Shown piece after piece: positions 1-8,236 of a DNA stretch of 64,000 nucleotides (positions are counted from its first letter, which is position 1; each line of letters opens with the position of its first letter). The DNA comes from Symbiodinium natans (lineage: Eukaryota > Sar > Dinophyceae > Suessiales > Symbiodiniaceae). The stretch covers positions 215,001-279,000 of the forward strand of contig CAJNDS010002592.1 in assembly GCA_905221605.1 (NCBI GenBank). The letters are read 5' to 3'. Made by a program: the position numbers and the translations under genes. The notes under the pieces were generated by a model. The model was not told the DNA's origin, ran no database searches, and saw nothing but the letters and a program-made list of their open reading frames with translations.

Positions 1-1059
1 TGCCGCTATTTTTCCTCCAGTGTGCCGTGTGCAGCAAGAGGGTTCGGCTACAGCTCCGTACCTCTGTGCGTACGAGGTGCAACGTGGTTTCCCACTGCCG
101 CCAGGAGTGCCCCCGCTTCGATATCCATTGCACGGGCTGCCAAAAGAGTTAGCCCAGCATGGGCACTCCCTGAGTGGGTACTGTTGCCTGGGCTGCTGGG
201 GTGGCTGCGGCTATAGCTGCAGTCGCCCGGTGAGCAGCTCTGCTCGCAAAGCTCACAAGAATCACTTCTGCGATGCATGCCGTCGCTGATTTCTGCTGGC
301 TGGCTGGAAAACTTCTGTATGCGTGGGCTTGTGTCCGAGTGTGTAGCCAGTCTTGTGCAATCAGCCGTGTTCGCAGTTCTGTCTCTGGCTCCATTGGCTG
401 TACTGGGAGGGGAACTTGGGTTCCTTTCTTCAGGCCTGGGCCCCGACTTGTGTCTTTTGGCTTTGCAATCTTGCCTTGTGGCAGGTCGCTCCTTCACTGG
501 CCGTGGCCTCGTTGGCTTGTGCCACTTCTAACATATGGCATCTGGCTGTCAGGTCTGCTGCTGGCTGGTGCCCGCCCTGCAGGCCGTTGGCTGGTGCCGC
601 TGTGCAGGCCTGGGCTTGCGCCCTTGTGGTTTGTTACCTCCTGCTTGGCAGGCTGGTTTGCCTGGCGGCCTGGCTGTCAGCTGTTCATTCTGAAGGCCGG
701 GGTTCTGCCCTTGGGCCGTTGGACTTGTGTCCCTCGCAGGTTGGCCTCTGCTCTAGCTGGTCTGCTACTTCGTAACAGGCCAGGTGGGCCTTCGTGCTGG
801 GTTCACTATGCCTTGTGGCATCTTGTTGCTCTGCAGGTCCTTCGCTTTGCAAACTTTCCTGTTGGGTTCTCAGCTGAGGAGCCCCAGGCCGAATTGTCGG
901 TTTTTCAGAAAAAAAAACCGAGATTCCGCCCAAGGCGAAATTGTCTGATTTTCAGGGAAATCACGTGATTCAGCTTCTGCCTTCAACATCAACCCCTGAG
1001 GTCCATCCAGGCAAGTTAGCACTTCGCTTCCTGCCTGGCGCCATCTGGCTGTCTGAGTC
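1..1059. other. GC-rich leader upstream of the retroelement ORFs
   Basis: About 1 kb of CTG/GGC-rich sequence precedes the first retroelement ORF. Several long ORFs cross it in different frames, but they are rich in Trp, Arg, Cys and Leu and look like products of base composition. An imperfect short direct repeat lies at about 889-960, around two CGAAWTTGTC...TTTTCAG blocks with an A-run between them. This is where the left terminal (A1-type) repeat of the element would be expected, but I found no copy of it elsewhere in the window, so the left boundary is unresolved. Confidence 0.35.
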
Positions 1060-2301
1060 ATGGCCAGCATTGCAGACAGTGAGGTTACTTTCGCGACGCG
1101 TGCGCGTCAGTATGGTCTGGCACAGACTGTGCTGGACAGTCTGGGAGCTGCTGGGGTGAAGACATACTCGTCTTTACTTTTTTCGGTGGCCAGCGCACCG
1201 GGTGCCGTCGACGCAGCTCGTCTGAAAACCTTTCAAGACAGGCACCTCGGTTCTGGTGCTTCCGAGGGGTCCTTGTCTGCGCTGAGCAGACTCCTGTTCG
1301 AAGCTGGAACGTTCGTCGTCGCAGAGCTTCGTAGCTCTGTCACTGGGGATGAGGACGGCTCTCGGAAGTTAACACACCATGAGCGTGCCAGTAGGCTTGA
1401 AGCACTAAGGTCGAAACTCGGGGCGTGGCCCATATCGGGCTCCTTCGAACCTTCGAATGCTTTGATTGACCTGGCCTTTGCCATGGTGACTGACTCTGCA
1501 GTCAGGTACATCGCGCCGAGCAGGTGCAGTAGCAGGGAGCAGGAGGTGGTTTCTGAAAGGCGTGACGACACCCTTTTTCGCCTTGAAGCCACTTCGCTGA
1601 AGGCGGCTCGCAAACCTGTGTCCCTGAAGGCTGACGTTAGCAACGAGCTGCGCCTGTACCAGGCTTTCAGTAGGCGAGGTGTTGCCCTGGAGGTTGCAAA
1701 CATCTGCTCGTTCACTGCACATGAAACATATGTGCGTGGGTTGTTTGAGCATTTGCATCGCCTGCCCCCTCCTGGTTACGCTGCTCCTACTGTGGACGCT
1801 GTCATTGCTGCTGATCGTGCTGTCTGGCAGAATGTTGCTGCTCAGGTTCCGTGTTTGCCCACCATGGACATTGCCAAGACTGTTGACCCTGCTCTGTCTG
1901 CTGCTGCTGCCACGCCTGGTGTCGCTTTTCATGTCATGCCTCGTGAAAAGAAGCGGGCTCTGGATGATCCCAGCAAGCCGCCTGGCAAGCAGCCCAACAA
2001 GGGCGACGGCAAGGATGGCAAGGGTGGCAAAGGCAGGGGAGGCAAGCCTGGTGCCAAGGGCAGAACGTCCGCCGGCAAGGGCAACCAAGGTGGGTCGCCT
2101 GCCAAGCAGACTGCTGTGCCTGCTGCTTTGAAGGGCCTGGACCCTAACAAGGATGGCACGCCTCTGTGCTTCGATCGCAACTTGGCTCATGGGTGCAAGC
2201 GTGAGACGTGGCAAACGCCGGCCGGCCTTCAGTGCGAGAAGGGTTTGCATCTTTGCATGAAGTGTAGCCCCGATCATGGGGCGTGTGCGTGCACCAACTG
2301 A
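1060..2301 (+). CDS. retroelement ORF1, gag-like nucleic-acid-binding protein
   Basis: A 413-residue ORF in the gag position. The N-terminal two thirds are helical and charged with no recognised domain. Residues of about 305-350 form a Lys/Gly/Pro-rich basic tract (GKDGKGGKGRGGK and similar) suited to RNA binding. The C-terminus has Cys/His spacing compatible with one zinc-finger-like module (LCFDRNLAHGC, then CEKGLHLCMKC, then HGACAC). The reading frame continues past the TGA at 2299-2301 straight into the pol ORF with no other stop. A nucleocapsid role is inferred from position and composition. An exact family cannot be named from sequence alone. Confidence 0.75.
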   Translation: MASIADSEVTFATRARQYGLAQTVLDSLGAAGVKTYSSLLFSVASAPGAVDAARLKTFQDRHLGSGASEGSLSALSRLLFEAGTFVVAELRSSVTGDEDGSRKLTHHERASRLEALRSKLGAWPISGSFEPSNALIDLAFAMVTDSAVRYIAPSRCSSREQEVVSERRDDTLFRLEATSLKAARKPVSLKADVSNELRLYQAFSRRGVALEVANICSFTAHETYVRGLFEHLHRLPPPGYAAPTVDAVIAADRAVWQNVAAQVPCLPTMDIAKTVDPALSAAAATPGVAFHVMPREKKRALDDPSKPPGKQPNKGDGKDGKGGKGRGGKPGAKGRTSAGKGNQGGSPAKQTAVPAALKGLDPNKDGTPLCFDRNLAHGCKRETWQTPAGLQCEKGLHLCMKCSPDHGACACTN

Positions 2302-2403
2302 GGTCGAACTGAGGTAGCTGGGCATGAAGCACTGCTTGAGGATACCCCTGGGACTCTGTTTTCCACTGCCCAGGATTCTGCATGCCTGGCTACCACTGAG
2401 GCT

Positions 2404-5400
2404 ATGATGTCCGAGCCTCTGAATAATTTTCCCACTGAGGCGACTGCTGTGCCTGTTGACATGTCGTCTTTTTCACATTCATCCAGTTTTGCTGCTCCGC
2501 GAGAGCCTGTGTTTTCCTTTTCCAATGAAGGGCTGGCTGCCGTTGAGTCTCTCTGTGCTGCCACTGCGGCACAGGATCCCAAGGCTGATGTGCCTGGTCC
2601 TGCGCTTGATGCACAAAGTTCAGCTGGTGCTGAGTCACGCCGCGGGCCTGATGCTAGCAACCTGAAGGCCTGTGTTGCTCTGGAAATTTTTGCTGGGTCT
2701 TGCAGGCTCAGCAAGTGTCTACGGGCATCAGGTTTTGAGACTGTTGCTGTTGATGTGAAGGATGCGGCAGGACACCAAGTTCTCAAACTGGACTTGTTGT
2801 CGATTGCAGGCCTTACTGTGCTTTGGGATGTTTTAAGTTCTGGACAGATTCTTTATGTGCACATGGCGCCGCCGTGCAGCACTGCATCCGCGGCAAGATT
2901 CATACCTGGCGGGCCTCGCCCTCTACGTGACGCCCTTCACCCCGATGGGCTCGAAGGTCTCAGTTTCTCACAACGTTTTCAGGTGCACAATGCCAACAGG
3001 TTATATGCTCTGTGTCGCGATGTCGCTCTGTTTTGTCATCGACGTGGCATCGGTTGGAGCATTGAAAACCCGTCTTCCAGCCTCTTCTGGATGACTTCGC
3101 CGATGGTGCATCTTCAAAATAAGCTTGTTGATGATGTTTGCACCGTTGTGTTTGATCATTGTTGCTGGGGCGGTGACAGGCCCAAACGCACTGCACTCTG
3201 GAGCAACTTGCCATGCCTAGGCTCTCTGGAAGCGCTCTGTACTCCTGCTTTGCAGCATGTTCATAAGCCCTGGGGCCGCCTGCCTGATGGCTCCTGGAGC
3301 ACCAAGGCTGAGGCGGCATACCCTTTACCGCTGTGCCGCTTCTGGGCGCAACTACTTAGGTCCAGGTGGGATGACATTCTGTCACAGAAAGGACTTAGGC
3401 CTGATGTGAACTGGTCTGGGCCTGCGCGCTTGTTTGAAGCGCGACGTGCACTTGGTCTTTTTCCTCGAGGCCGGCACCCCAGTGAAGTCAAGAACCCGTT
3501 CAGTGAACAGGTGCACATCCGTGTGCCTCTGCACACTCCTGTGTCGTTACTGGTGCCTGGCTCTGATGCGCGCATCTCTGGCGCTCCAAAAGGCTGCAAG
3601 GTTTTGTCTGCCGTGAAGGAACAAGAAGCCTGGCTGGTCCTGCTGGGCGTCCCCTGTGAACCTGAGGAGTTCATGGCTTCGGCCCGTTCCTTTCGGCATC
3701 CGGCTGAGTGTGAAGTGACGCTACCTGCTGATCTGGAGCACACTCTGTCCTTGGTTTCCAAGTTAAGTTGTGCGGAGCTTGCCAGCCGCCGTTGCCAGTT
3801 TTTGCACAGCCTTTTGCAGCGAGCTCAGGAGCTGTCCCACCTGGAACGTCAGTTGCACGATGGCTTGGCGCCTCACGCTAGGACGGTTCTCCAAGGCAAG
3901 CGTCTGCTCCTGCTTGAGGAACTTCTTCGCAGCCTGTCACATGAAGATACTAAGCTTGTGCCTGACATTTGCTCTGGTTTTCGACTCACTGGCTGGCTAG
4001 AGCCAAGTGGCGTCATGGAGCCCAAAATCACCGCTCCATCTCAGTCGGCTTCAAATCTGTGGCGTCAAAGGTCTGATCTCAATAGGCAGGTGTGGTCTCA
4101 AACCAAACCCACTGGTAGCCCCGAGCTGGATGAGGCGCTTTGGCAGGCCACTGTTAAGGACGCATCCAGCGGGTGGGCCATGCTCCTGCCACCGTCTGAT
4201 GGCCCTCCTGATGATGTCCTCCTGAGCCGCCGCTTTGGAGTAGTCCAGGGATCCAAGGTGAGGGGAGTGGATGATTTTAGTTTCAACGGTCTGAACGAAA
4301 CCCTTGGAACCTGCGAGAAGGTGACGACCATGTCGACGGTGCACACCACGGCACTTGGCATTCGCTTGCTCAGGATTGCCAAAGCACGTGGCATGAAGCT
4401 GCTCGGCCGTTGTTTTGACCTTAAAAGTGCTTATAGGCAGCTGCCCGTGCACCTGGAGGACTTGCCTTACTCTGCTGTCACCGTCTGGTCGCCTGCCGAC
4501 CGGGCTGTCCGTGTACTGCAGATGTTCGCTCTGCCGTTTGGAGCCGGCGGTAGTGTTCCTGGGTTTGTTCGGGTTTCGCTGGGGCTTTGGAGGGTCATGT
4601 GTCGCCTGGCCTTGGTGCCAGCCACTCTGTTCTTCGACGACTACACCTGTCTGGTGTTGGAGTCTGATGCTCCCAGCGCCGAAGCCTCAGTACACCTCCT
4701 GTTTCGCATTCTGGGCTGGCGCTTGGCACTGGAAGGCGACAAGGCTGCCTCGTTCTCGCAACAATTTCAGAGTTTGGGGGTTTTGTTTTGTTTGCACCCT
4801 GGCGTTGACAGCTGCCTGTCTGTCACAAACACAGACTCCCGCAAGGCTGAGATTGCTGCCTGGTGCCTGGACAAGCTAAGGTGTGGCGAAGCTTCGCCGA
4901 AAGAATGCGAGCAGTTTGCAGGTCGTGTTCGCTGGTTGTCTGGGCAAGTCTTTGGTCGCACCAGCTGCTCGGCTCTGCGGGCTCTGCTCTCTGCTGGCAG
5001 AGCTGACAGGCCGTACACTGCCAGGCCCCTGTCACACGAGCTCGCTTGGGCCATCCGTTGGATTCTCGAGCATGTTCCCAAAGGACGGCCTAAGGTCTGG
5101 TCTTTGAATGCCAGGCGTAAGCTTCACTTGTTCACTGATGGTGCTTTTGAACAAGGTGTCGCCTCCATAGGCGGTGTGCTCTGTGACGGCTGGTGTCAGC
5201 CCCTGCAGTACTTTGGTTGTCAGGTTCCTGGGGTTGTTACCTCTCAGTGGCTCAGCATGGGCTGTGAGCACCCTATCATTCAGGCTGAGCTGCTTGCCGC
5301 AGCTGTGTCTTTGCAGTACTGGAAAGACATCCTCCAAGGATCCAACACTTGTGTGTGGGTCGACAACGAGGTTGTCAGGTTTGGTGTTATCAACGGGTCC

Positions 5401-5607
5401 ATCCGCCCAGAATCTGCGATGACCATTCTGAACAGCATGCTGCATTTGGAGGCTGCCTGTGACGTAAATGTTTGGGTCTGTCGGGTCCCTTCACACAGTA
5501 ACCCCGCTGATGGTCCCAGCCGCGGTTTGCGCCCTGGCTTTCTCTCACAGGCCAAGGAAGTGAAAGTTGACGTGGGGGCTCTGGTCTCCTTGGCCAGCGG
5601 ACACTGA
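2404..5607 (+). CDS. retroelement ORF2: C5-methyltransferase-like / reverse transcriptase / RNase H polyprotein
   Basis: A 1067-residue ORF from the first ATG; the frame is open back to 2302, directly after the gag stop. Residues of about 90-160 carry LEIFAGSCRLS, resembling motif I (SAM binding) of cytosine-5 methyltransferases, then HMAPPCSTASAAR, resembling the catalytic PPC motif IV. The RT core spans about residues 590-780, with RCFDLKSAYRQLPV and the catalytic FFDDYTC (FDDY in place of YxDD). RNase H follows: FTDGAFEQGVASIGG (first Asp), IQAELLAAAVSL (Glu), VWVDNEVVRFG (Asp) and a C-terminal SHSNPADGPSRG. These residues are all present, so activity is possible. No protease or integrase is seen. 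Retroelement-borne cytosine methyltransferases are, to my knowledge, reported from dinoflagellates; the DIRS families I know carry an N6-adenine type downstream of RNase H instead. Confidence 0.85.
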   Translation: MMSEPLNNFPTEATAVPVDMSSFSHSSSFAAPREPVFSFSNEGLAAVESLCAATAAQDPKADVPGPALDAQSSAGAESRRGPDASNLKACVALEIFAGSCRLSKCLRASGFETVAVDVKDAAGHQVLKLDLLSIAGLTVLWDVLSSGQILYVHMAPPCSTASAARFIPGGPRPLRDALHPDGLEGLSFSQRFQVHNANRLYALCRDVALFCHRRGIGWSIENPSSSLFWMTSPMVHLQNKLVDDVCTVVFDHCCWGGDRPKRTALWSNLPCLGSLEALCTPALQHVHKPWGRLPDGSWSTKAEAAYPLPLCRFWAQLLRSRWDDILSQKGLRPDVNWSGPARLFEARRALGLFPRGRHPSEVKNPFSEQVHIRVPLHTPVSLLVPGSDARISGAPKGCKVLSAVKEQEAWLVLLGVPCEPEEFMASARSFRHPAECEVTLPADLEHTLSLVSKLSCAELASRRCQFLHSLLQRAQELSHLERQLHDGLAPHARTVLQGKRLLLLEELLRSLSHEDTKLVPDICSGFRLTGWLEPSGVMEPKITAPSQSASNLWRQRSDLNRQVWSQTKPTGSPELDEALWQATVKDASSGWAMLLPPSDGPPDDVLLSRRFGVVQGSKVRGVDDFSFNGLNETLGTCEKVTTMSTVHTTALGIRLLRIAKARGMKLLGRCFDLKSAYRQLPVHLEDLPYSAVTVWSPADRAVRVLQMFALPFGAGGSVPGFVRVSLGLWRVMCRLALVPATLFFDDYTCLVLESDAPSAEASVHLLFRILGWRLALEGDKAASFSQQFQSLGVLFCLHPGVDSCLSVTNTDSRKAEIAAWCLDKLRCGEASPKECEQFAGRVRWLSGQVFGRTSCSALRALLSAGRADRPYTARPLSHELAWAIRWILEHVPKGRPKVWSLNARRKLHLFTDGAFEQGVASIGGVLCDGWCQPLQYFGCQVPGVVTSQWLSMGCEHPIIQAELLAAAVSLQYWKDILQGSNTCVWVDNEVVRFGVINGSIRPESAMTILNSMLHLEAACDVNVWVCRVPSHSNPADGPSRGLRPGFLSQAKEVKVDVGALVSLASGH

Positions 5608-5615
5608 ACTGACCT

Positions 5616-5802
5616 GGGGATCTGAGACCGCTGGCTTCGCATCTTCCCGCCACAGCTCTGCTGAAATCTGTGTCCTGGCATGCTGTGGCCTGGGATTTCT
5701 GAAACCGGTTCGACCGGTGTCTGGCTGGAGCTGCCCCACGTTTGAAAAAGGATTGTCCGCATCTGCTCGCAGACCTTCATGTCAGTAGAGCGTGTGCATT
5801 AA
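5616..5802 (+). repeat. 187-bp direct repeat, copy 1 (B1-type)
   Basis: This copy starts eight bases after the pol stop codon and is identical base for base to 7743-7929 (offset 2127). It contains a perfect hairpin, ACCGGT-TCG-ACCGGT, at 5704-5718. It lies between the pol and recombinase ORFs. Identity of the copies argues for recent synthesis, gene conversion or a template-switching mechanism. Confidence 0.9.
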
Positions 5803-5836
5803 GTTTGCTATGTGCTAACATGCAGCTTTAATGTAC

Positions 5837-5858
5837 CACGCGGCCATTTTGGCTTAAG
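5837..5858 (+). other. relict dinoflagellate spliced-leader sequence
   Basis: GCCATTTTGGCT at 5843-5854 followed by TAAG matches the 3' part of the conserved dinoflagellate spliced leader (CCGTAGCCATTTTGGCTCAAG); 17 of 21 positions agree, with the mismatches concentrated at the 5' end plus C-to-T before AAG. It sits 34 bp upstream of the recombinase ATG, where a leader would sit on a mature mRNA. Relict leaders in genomic DNA are known as a mark of retroposed trans-spliced mRNAs in dinoflagellates. The leader was compared from memory. Confidence 0.65.
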
Positions 5859-5891
5859 TTCTGTTTTTCTGTTGCCCGCCCTCCCATCCCT

Positions 5892-7727
5892 ATGAGGAAC
5901 GACATTGATCCTTACTGGCATCATGGACTTGGCTTTGGCCCTGTGCGTGGCCGCAGTCAGCGACTGGACCTCCCGTGGGAGTCTGGCACTTTTGGTTTCA
6001 TAGGTAGGCCGCCTTCTGTGCAGCAGCTGAGCTTGGAAGGACTTCTGAGGTTACCAATTCCTGTGCCGGTGCCGGTGCCCAAGCAGTGTTCTGCGCCCTC
6101 TACTGGTTGCCCTGCTGCAGCTGGCTCTGTCGCTTCTGTGAACTCTTTTCGTCAGCCAGGAAAAGGCAAGGGCCTTACCTGGAGTTCACAAGAAGAAAGG
6201 AACAAGCGCGTTCAGGCTCTTTGCAAGTGGTCAAACTTGCTGCGATTGGCACCGGAGCTTTTCTGTACCGCCACGGTGGACAGATTGCCTACTCGCGGCG
6301 ATGAGTCCGTGATTGAACACTTGGACGTGCTGTTCAGTAAAAAGAGCACAAACACGCTGCTGACTCGTGCGCAACCGCTCACCCGCTTTGTCCTCTGGAG
6401 ACGTCGCACCTGCCCTGAGGACGCTGTCTCTGAGAATCTGTTGTGGATGCACTGCCGCTGGCTGCAATGTTCAGCAGCCGCCAGCAGCATAGACTGTCTT
6501 GTCAGCAGCCTAAACTTTGTGCATGGCACTCTGGGCCTTCAGGTATCTGTTCAGGAGCTCCTGTCGGCTCGTGTGCGTGGCATTGCTCACGCTCACCTGC
6601 GCACCAAGGCTGAAGTTGATCAGGCACCTCCACTTACTGTCGCTCAACTCAGGTGGCTCGAGTACTACGCTGCCTCCGCTGACGACCTGTACGAGCGCTT
6701 GGTTGCTTCTACGTTGTGCTTCATGGTCTACGCTCGCGCCCGCCGGAGCGACCTGGCAAGGGCAACTCACATCGAGTTTGACCTGACTCCTGATGGACTG
6801 GATGGCTTCGTTGAGTGCAAGGTGAAGAACCCCAAGCAAGCTCGGGCTGCCAGCAAACGAAACCTGTTCATGCCGTTGACCGCTGTCTTTGGCGGGATGT
6901 CTGACGTCCCCTGGGGAGCCACTTTTCTGGCTGTACGACAGGCCAATGGCCTGGAAGTTAGTGGGGCCCTGGATCACCCTGCCTTACCTGGTTTGACTGC
7001 CTCTGGCTCGTGGCTTCGTGAGTGTGTCAGCAGCGGTCAGCTGACTCAATGGTTGCGTTGCATCCTGGCCAAGGCTCCTGAAGCTGATTTGGCTTCCATT
7101 TCCAAGGTTCGTAGCCACAGCTGCAAGGCCACCTTGATCAGCTGGTGTGGCAAGGCTGGACTGTCAGACAAGACACTGACCTTCCTGGGCTACCACAGCC
7201 ACGGTGTGAACATGGCCAGCGTTGGGTACCGCAGAGATGTTCTTGCTGGTCCATTACGTGAACTCTGGCAGGTCATACGGTCCGTGAAGTTGGGCAAATT
7301 CTTGCCCGACATCACGAGAAGTGGACGCTTTACAGCTCCTGGCAGTCCTGTCAGCTCTGCCTCTGCTTCCCTGGTCGCCTCTCCTCCTGGCAGTGCTGAG
7401 AAGAAAAGCGCTGGCTCCTCTGCTGCCGTTGAAGACGCTGGTACCAGCAGCTCTAGTGGGTCCTCTGAAGCTGGGTCCGAGAGCGATGATGGCGCTGAGC
7501 AACTTGTGGCTTCTGCCCCACACTTTGTGGAAAACATTCTCGCTGTTGGCGGGTATGCCGTTGCCGGCAACAAGAAGAACCAGCTGCTGCACATCGTTAA
7601 ACAGAAGACTGGTCGTCTGCTGTGTGGAAGGCTGTTGACCGATTCCTTCTCTGTCAATTCCATGACTGACGCTGGTGAAGGAAAGTTTTGCCGCACTTGC
7701 AAGACTTGTGCGCTTGCTGCCTCTTAG
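5892..7727 (+). CDS. retroelement ORF3, tyrosine recombinase
   Basis: A 611-residue ORF. The catalytic region is residues of about 190-490. MVYARARRSDLAR holds the candidate first catalytic Arg. KVRSHSCKATLISW occupies the HxxR-type box but with Lys, so the second Arg is not obvious. FLGYHSHGVNMASVGYRRD gives the His/Gly motif and the terminal nucleophile Tyr in VGYRRD. After this comes a Ser/Ala/Gly/Glu-rich linker (about 485-545) and a short Cys-bearing tail. It should integrate the element as a circular intermediate by strand exchange rather than by a DDE integrase. The start is the first ATG after the spliced-leader relic. The unusual HxxK box is a real feature of the read and may affect activity. 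Confidence 0.8.
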   Translation: MRNDIDPYWHHGLGFGPVRGRSQRLDLPWESGTFGFIGRPPSVQQLSLEGLLRLPIPVPVPVPKQCSAPSTGCPAAAGSVASVNSFRQPGKGKGLTWSSQEERNKRVQALCKWSNLLRLAPELFCTATVDRLPTRGDESVIEHLDVLFSKKSTNTLLTRAQPLTRFVLWRRRTCPEDAVSENLLWMHCRWLQCSAAASSIDCLVSSLNFVHGTLGLQVSVQELLSARVRGIAHAHLRTKAEVDQAPPLTVAQLRWLEYYAASADDLYERLVASTLCFMVYARARRSDLARATHIEFDLTPDGLDGFVECKVKNPKQARAASKRNLFMPLTAVFGGMSDVPWGATFLAVRQANGLEVSGALDHPALPGLTASGSWLRECVSSGQLTQWLRCILAKAPEADLASISKVRSHSCKATLISWCGKAGLSDKTLTFLGYHSHGVNMASVGYRRDVLAGPLRELWQVIRSVKLGKFLPDITRSGRFTAPGSPVSSASASLVASPPGSAEKKSAGSSAAVEDAGTSSSSGSSEAGSESDDGAEQLVASAPHFVENILAVGGYAVAGNKKNQLLHIVKQKTGRLLCGRLLTDSFSVNSMTDAGEGKFCRTCKTCALAAS

Positions 7728-7742
7728 CTGTGTGTGATGGCC

Positions 7743-7929
7743 GGGGATCTGAGACCGCTGGCTTCGCATCTTCCCGCCACAGCTCTGCTGAAATCTGTGT
7801 CCTGGCATGCTGTGGCCTGGGATTTCTGAAACCGGTTCGACCGGTGTCTGGCTGGAGCTGCCCCACGTTTGAAAAAGGATTGTCCGCATCTGCTCGCAGA
7901 CCTTCATGTCAGTAGAGCGTGTGCATTAA
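7743..7929 (+). repeat. 187-bp direct repeat, copy 2 (B2-type)
   Basis: Perfect copy of 5616-5802, beginning 15 bp after the recombinase stop codon. The hairpin ACCGGT-TCG-ACCGGT recurs at 7831-7845. The match ends at 7929, where copy 1 continues with G and this copy with A, which I take as the right limit of the element. Confidence 0.9.
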
Positions 7930-8236
7930 AAACCGCAAAACAAACCGTACAGAACAGCGAGTAAGAACAAGAATACCGTACAGAACAATCGAGAAACAGG
8001 ACGCATCGAAGCCCAACAGTTCTCGATGTGTGTGTTTTAGTTCGCTTTCGTTGGTTTTACTGTGGTGTTGGTTTGTCGTGTTCTCTTGATGTGTGTCGTG
8101 TTTGTTCAGTGTTGATTGTTTGGCCTGTTTCGGGCTCGGCCGCACGACGCACATTAACCATACTGTTCCTTGCGCAGTGGCGTTTCTGCTCCATCATTTC
8201 ATCTTCACGCAGCCAGTGCCGTAGAGACCTGCGAGC
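7930..8236 (+). other. intergenic / 5' region of the EF-G gene
   Basis: This 307-bp stretch joins the end of the retroelement to the EF-G start codon. It carries two copies of an ACCGTACAGAACA motif (7947-7985) about 30 bp apart, then a T/G-rich stretch of the kind seen before dinoflagellate trans-splice acceptors. No TATA box is expected in dinoflagellates and none was seen. The EF-G trans-splice acceptor cannot be fixed; AG sites at 8178 and 8212 are possible. Confidence 0.3.

Larger units (their letters stand above)
1060..7929 (+). mobile_element. DIRS/Ngaro/PAT-type tyrosine-recombinase retrotransposon
   Basis: Three consecutive same-strand ORFs encode a gag-like protein, a methyltransferase-like/RT/RNase H polyprotein and a tyrosine recombinase. 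No aspartic protease or DDE integrase is visible. RT plus RNase H plus tyrosine recombinase without integrase defines the DIRS order. A perfect 187-bp direct repeat (5616-5802 and 7743-7929) brackets the recombinase ORF, which recalls the split direct repeats of PAT/Ngaro elements, although there the B repeats usually lie beyond the recombinase. All three ORFs are essentially intact, which suggests a young copy. The left end is not defined. The right end is placed at the end of the second repeat, about 300 bp upstream of the EF-G start codon. Confidence 0.8.

Noticed and set aside
273-968. 231-codon ORF in the GC-rich leader
   Set aside because: Trp/Arg/Cys/Leu-rich, no motif, overlapped by equally long ORFs in other frames; explained by base composition.
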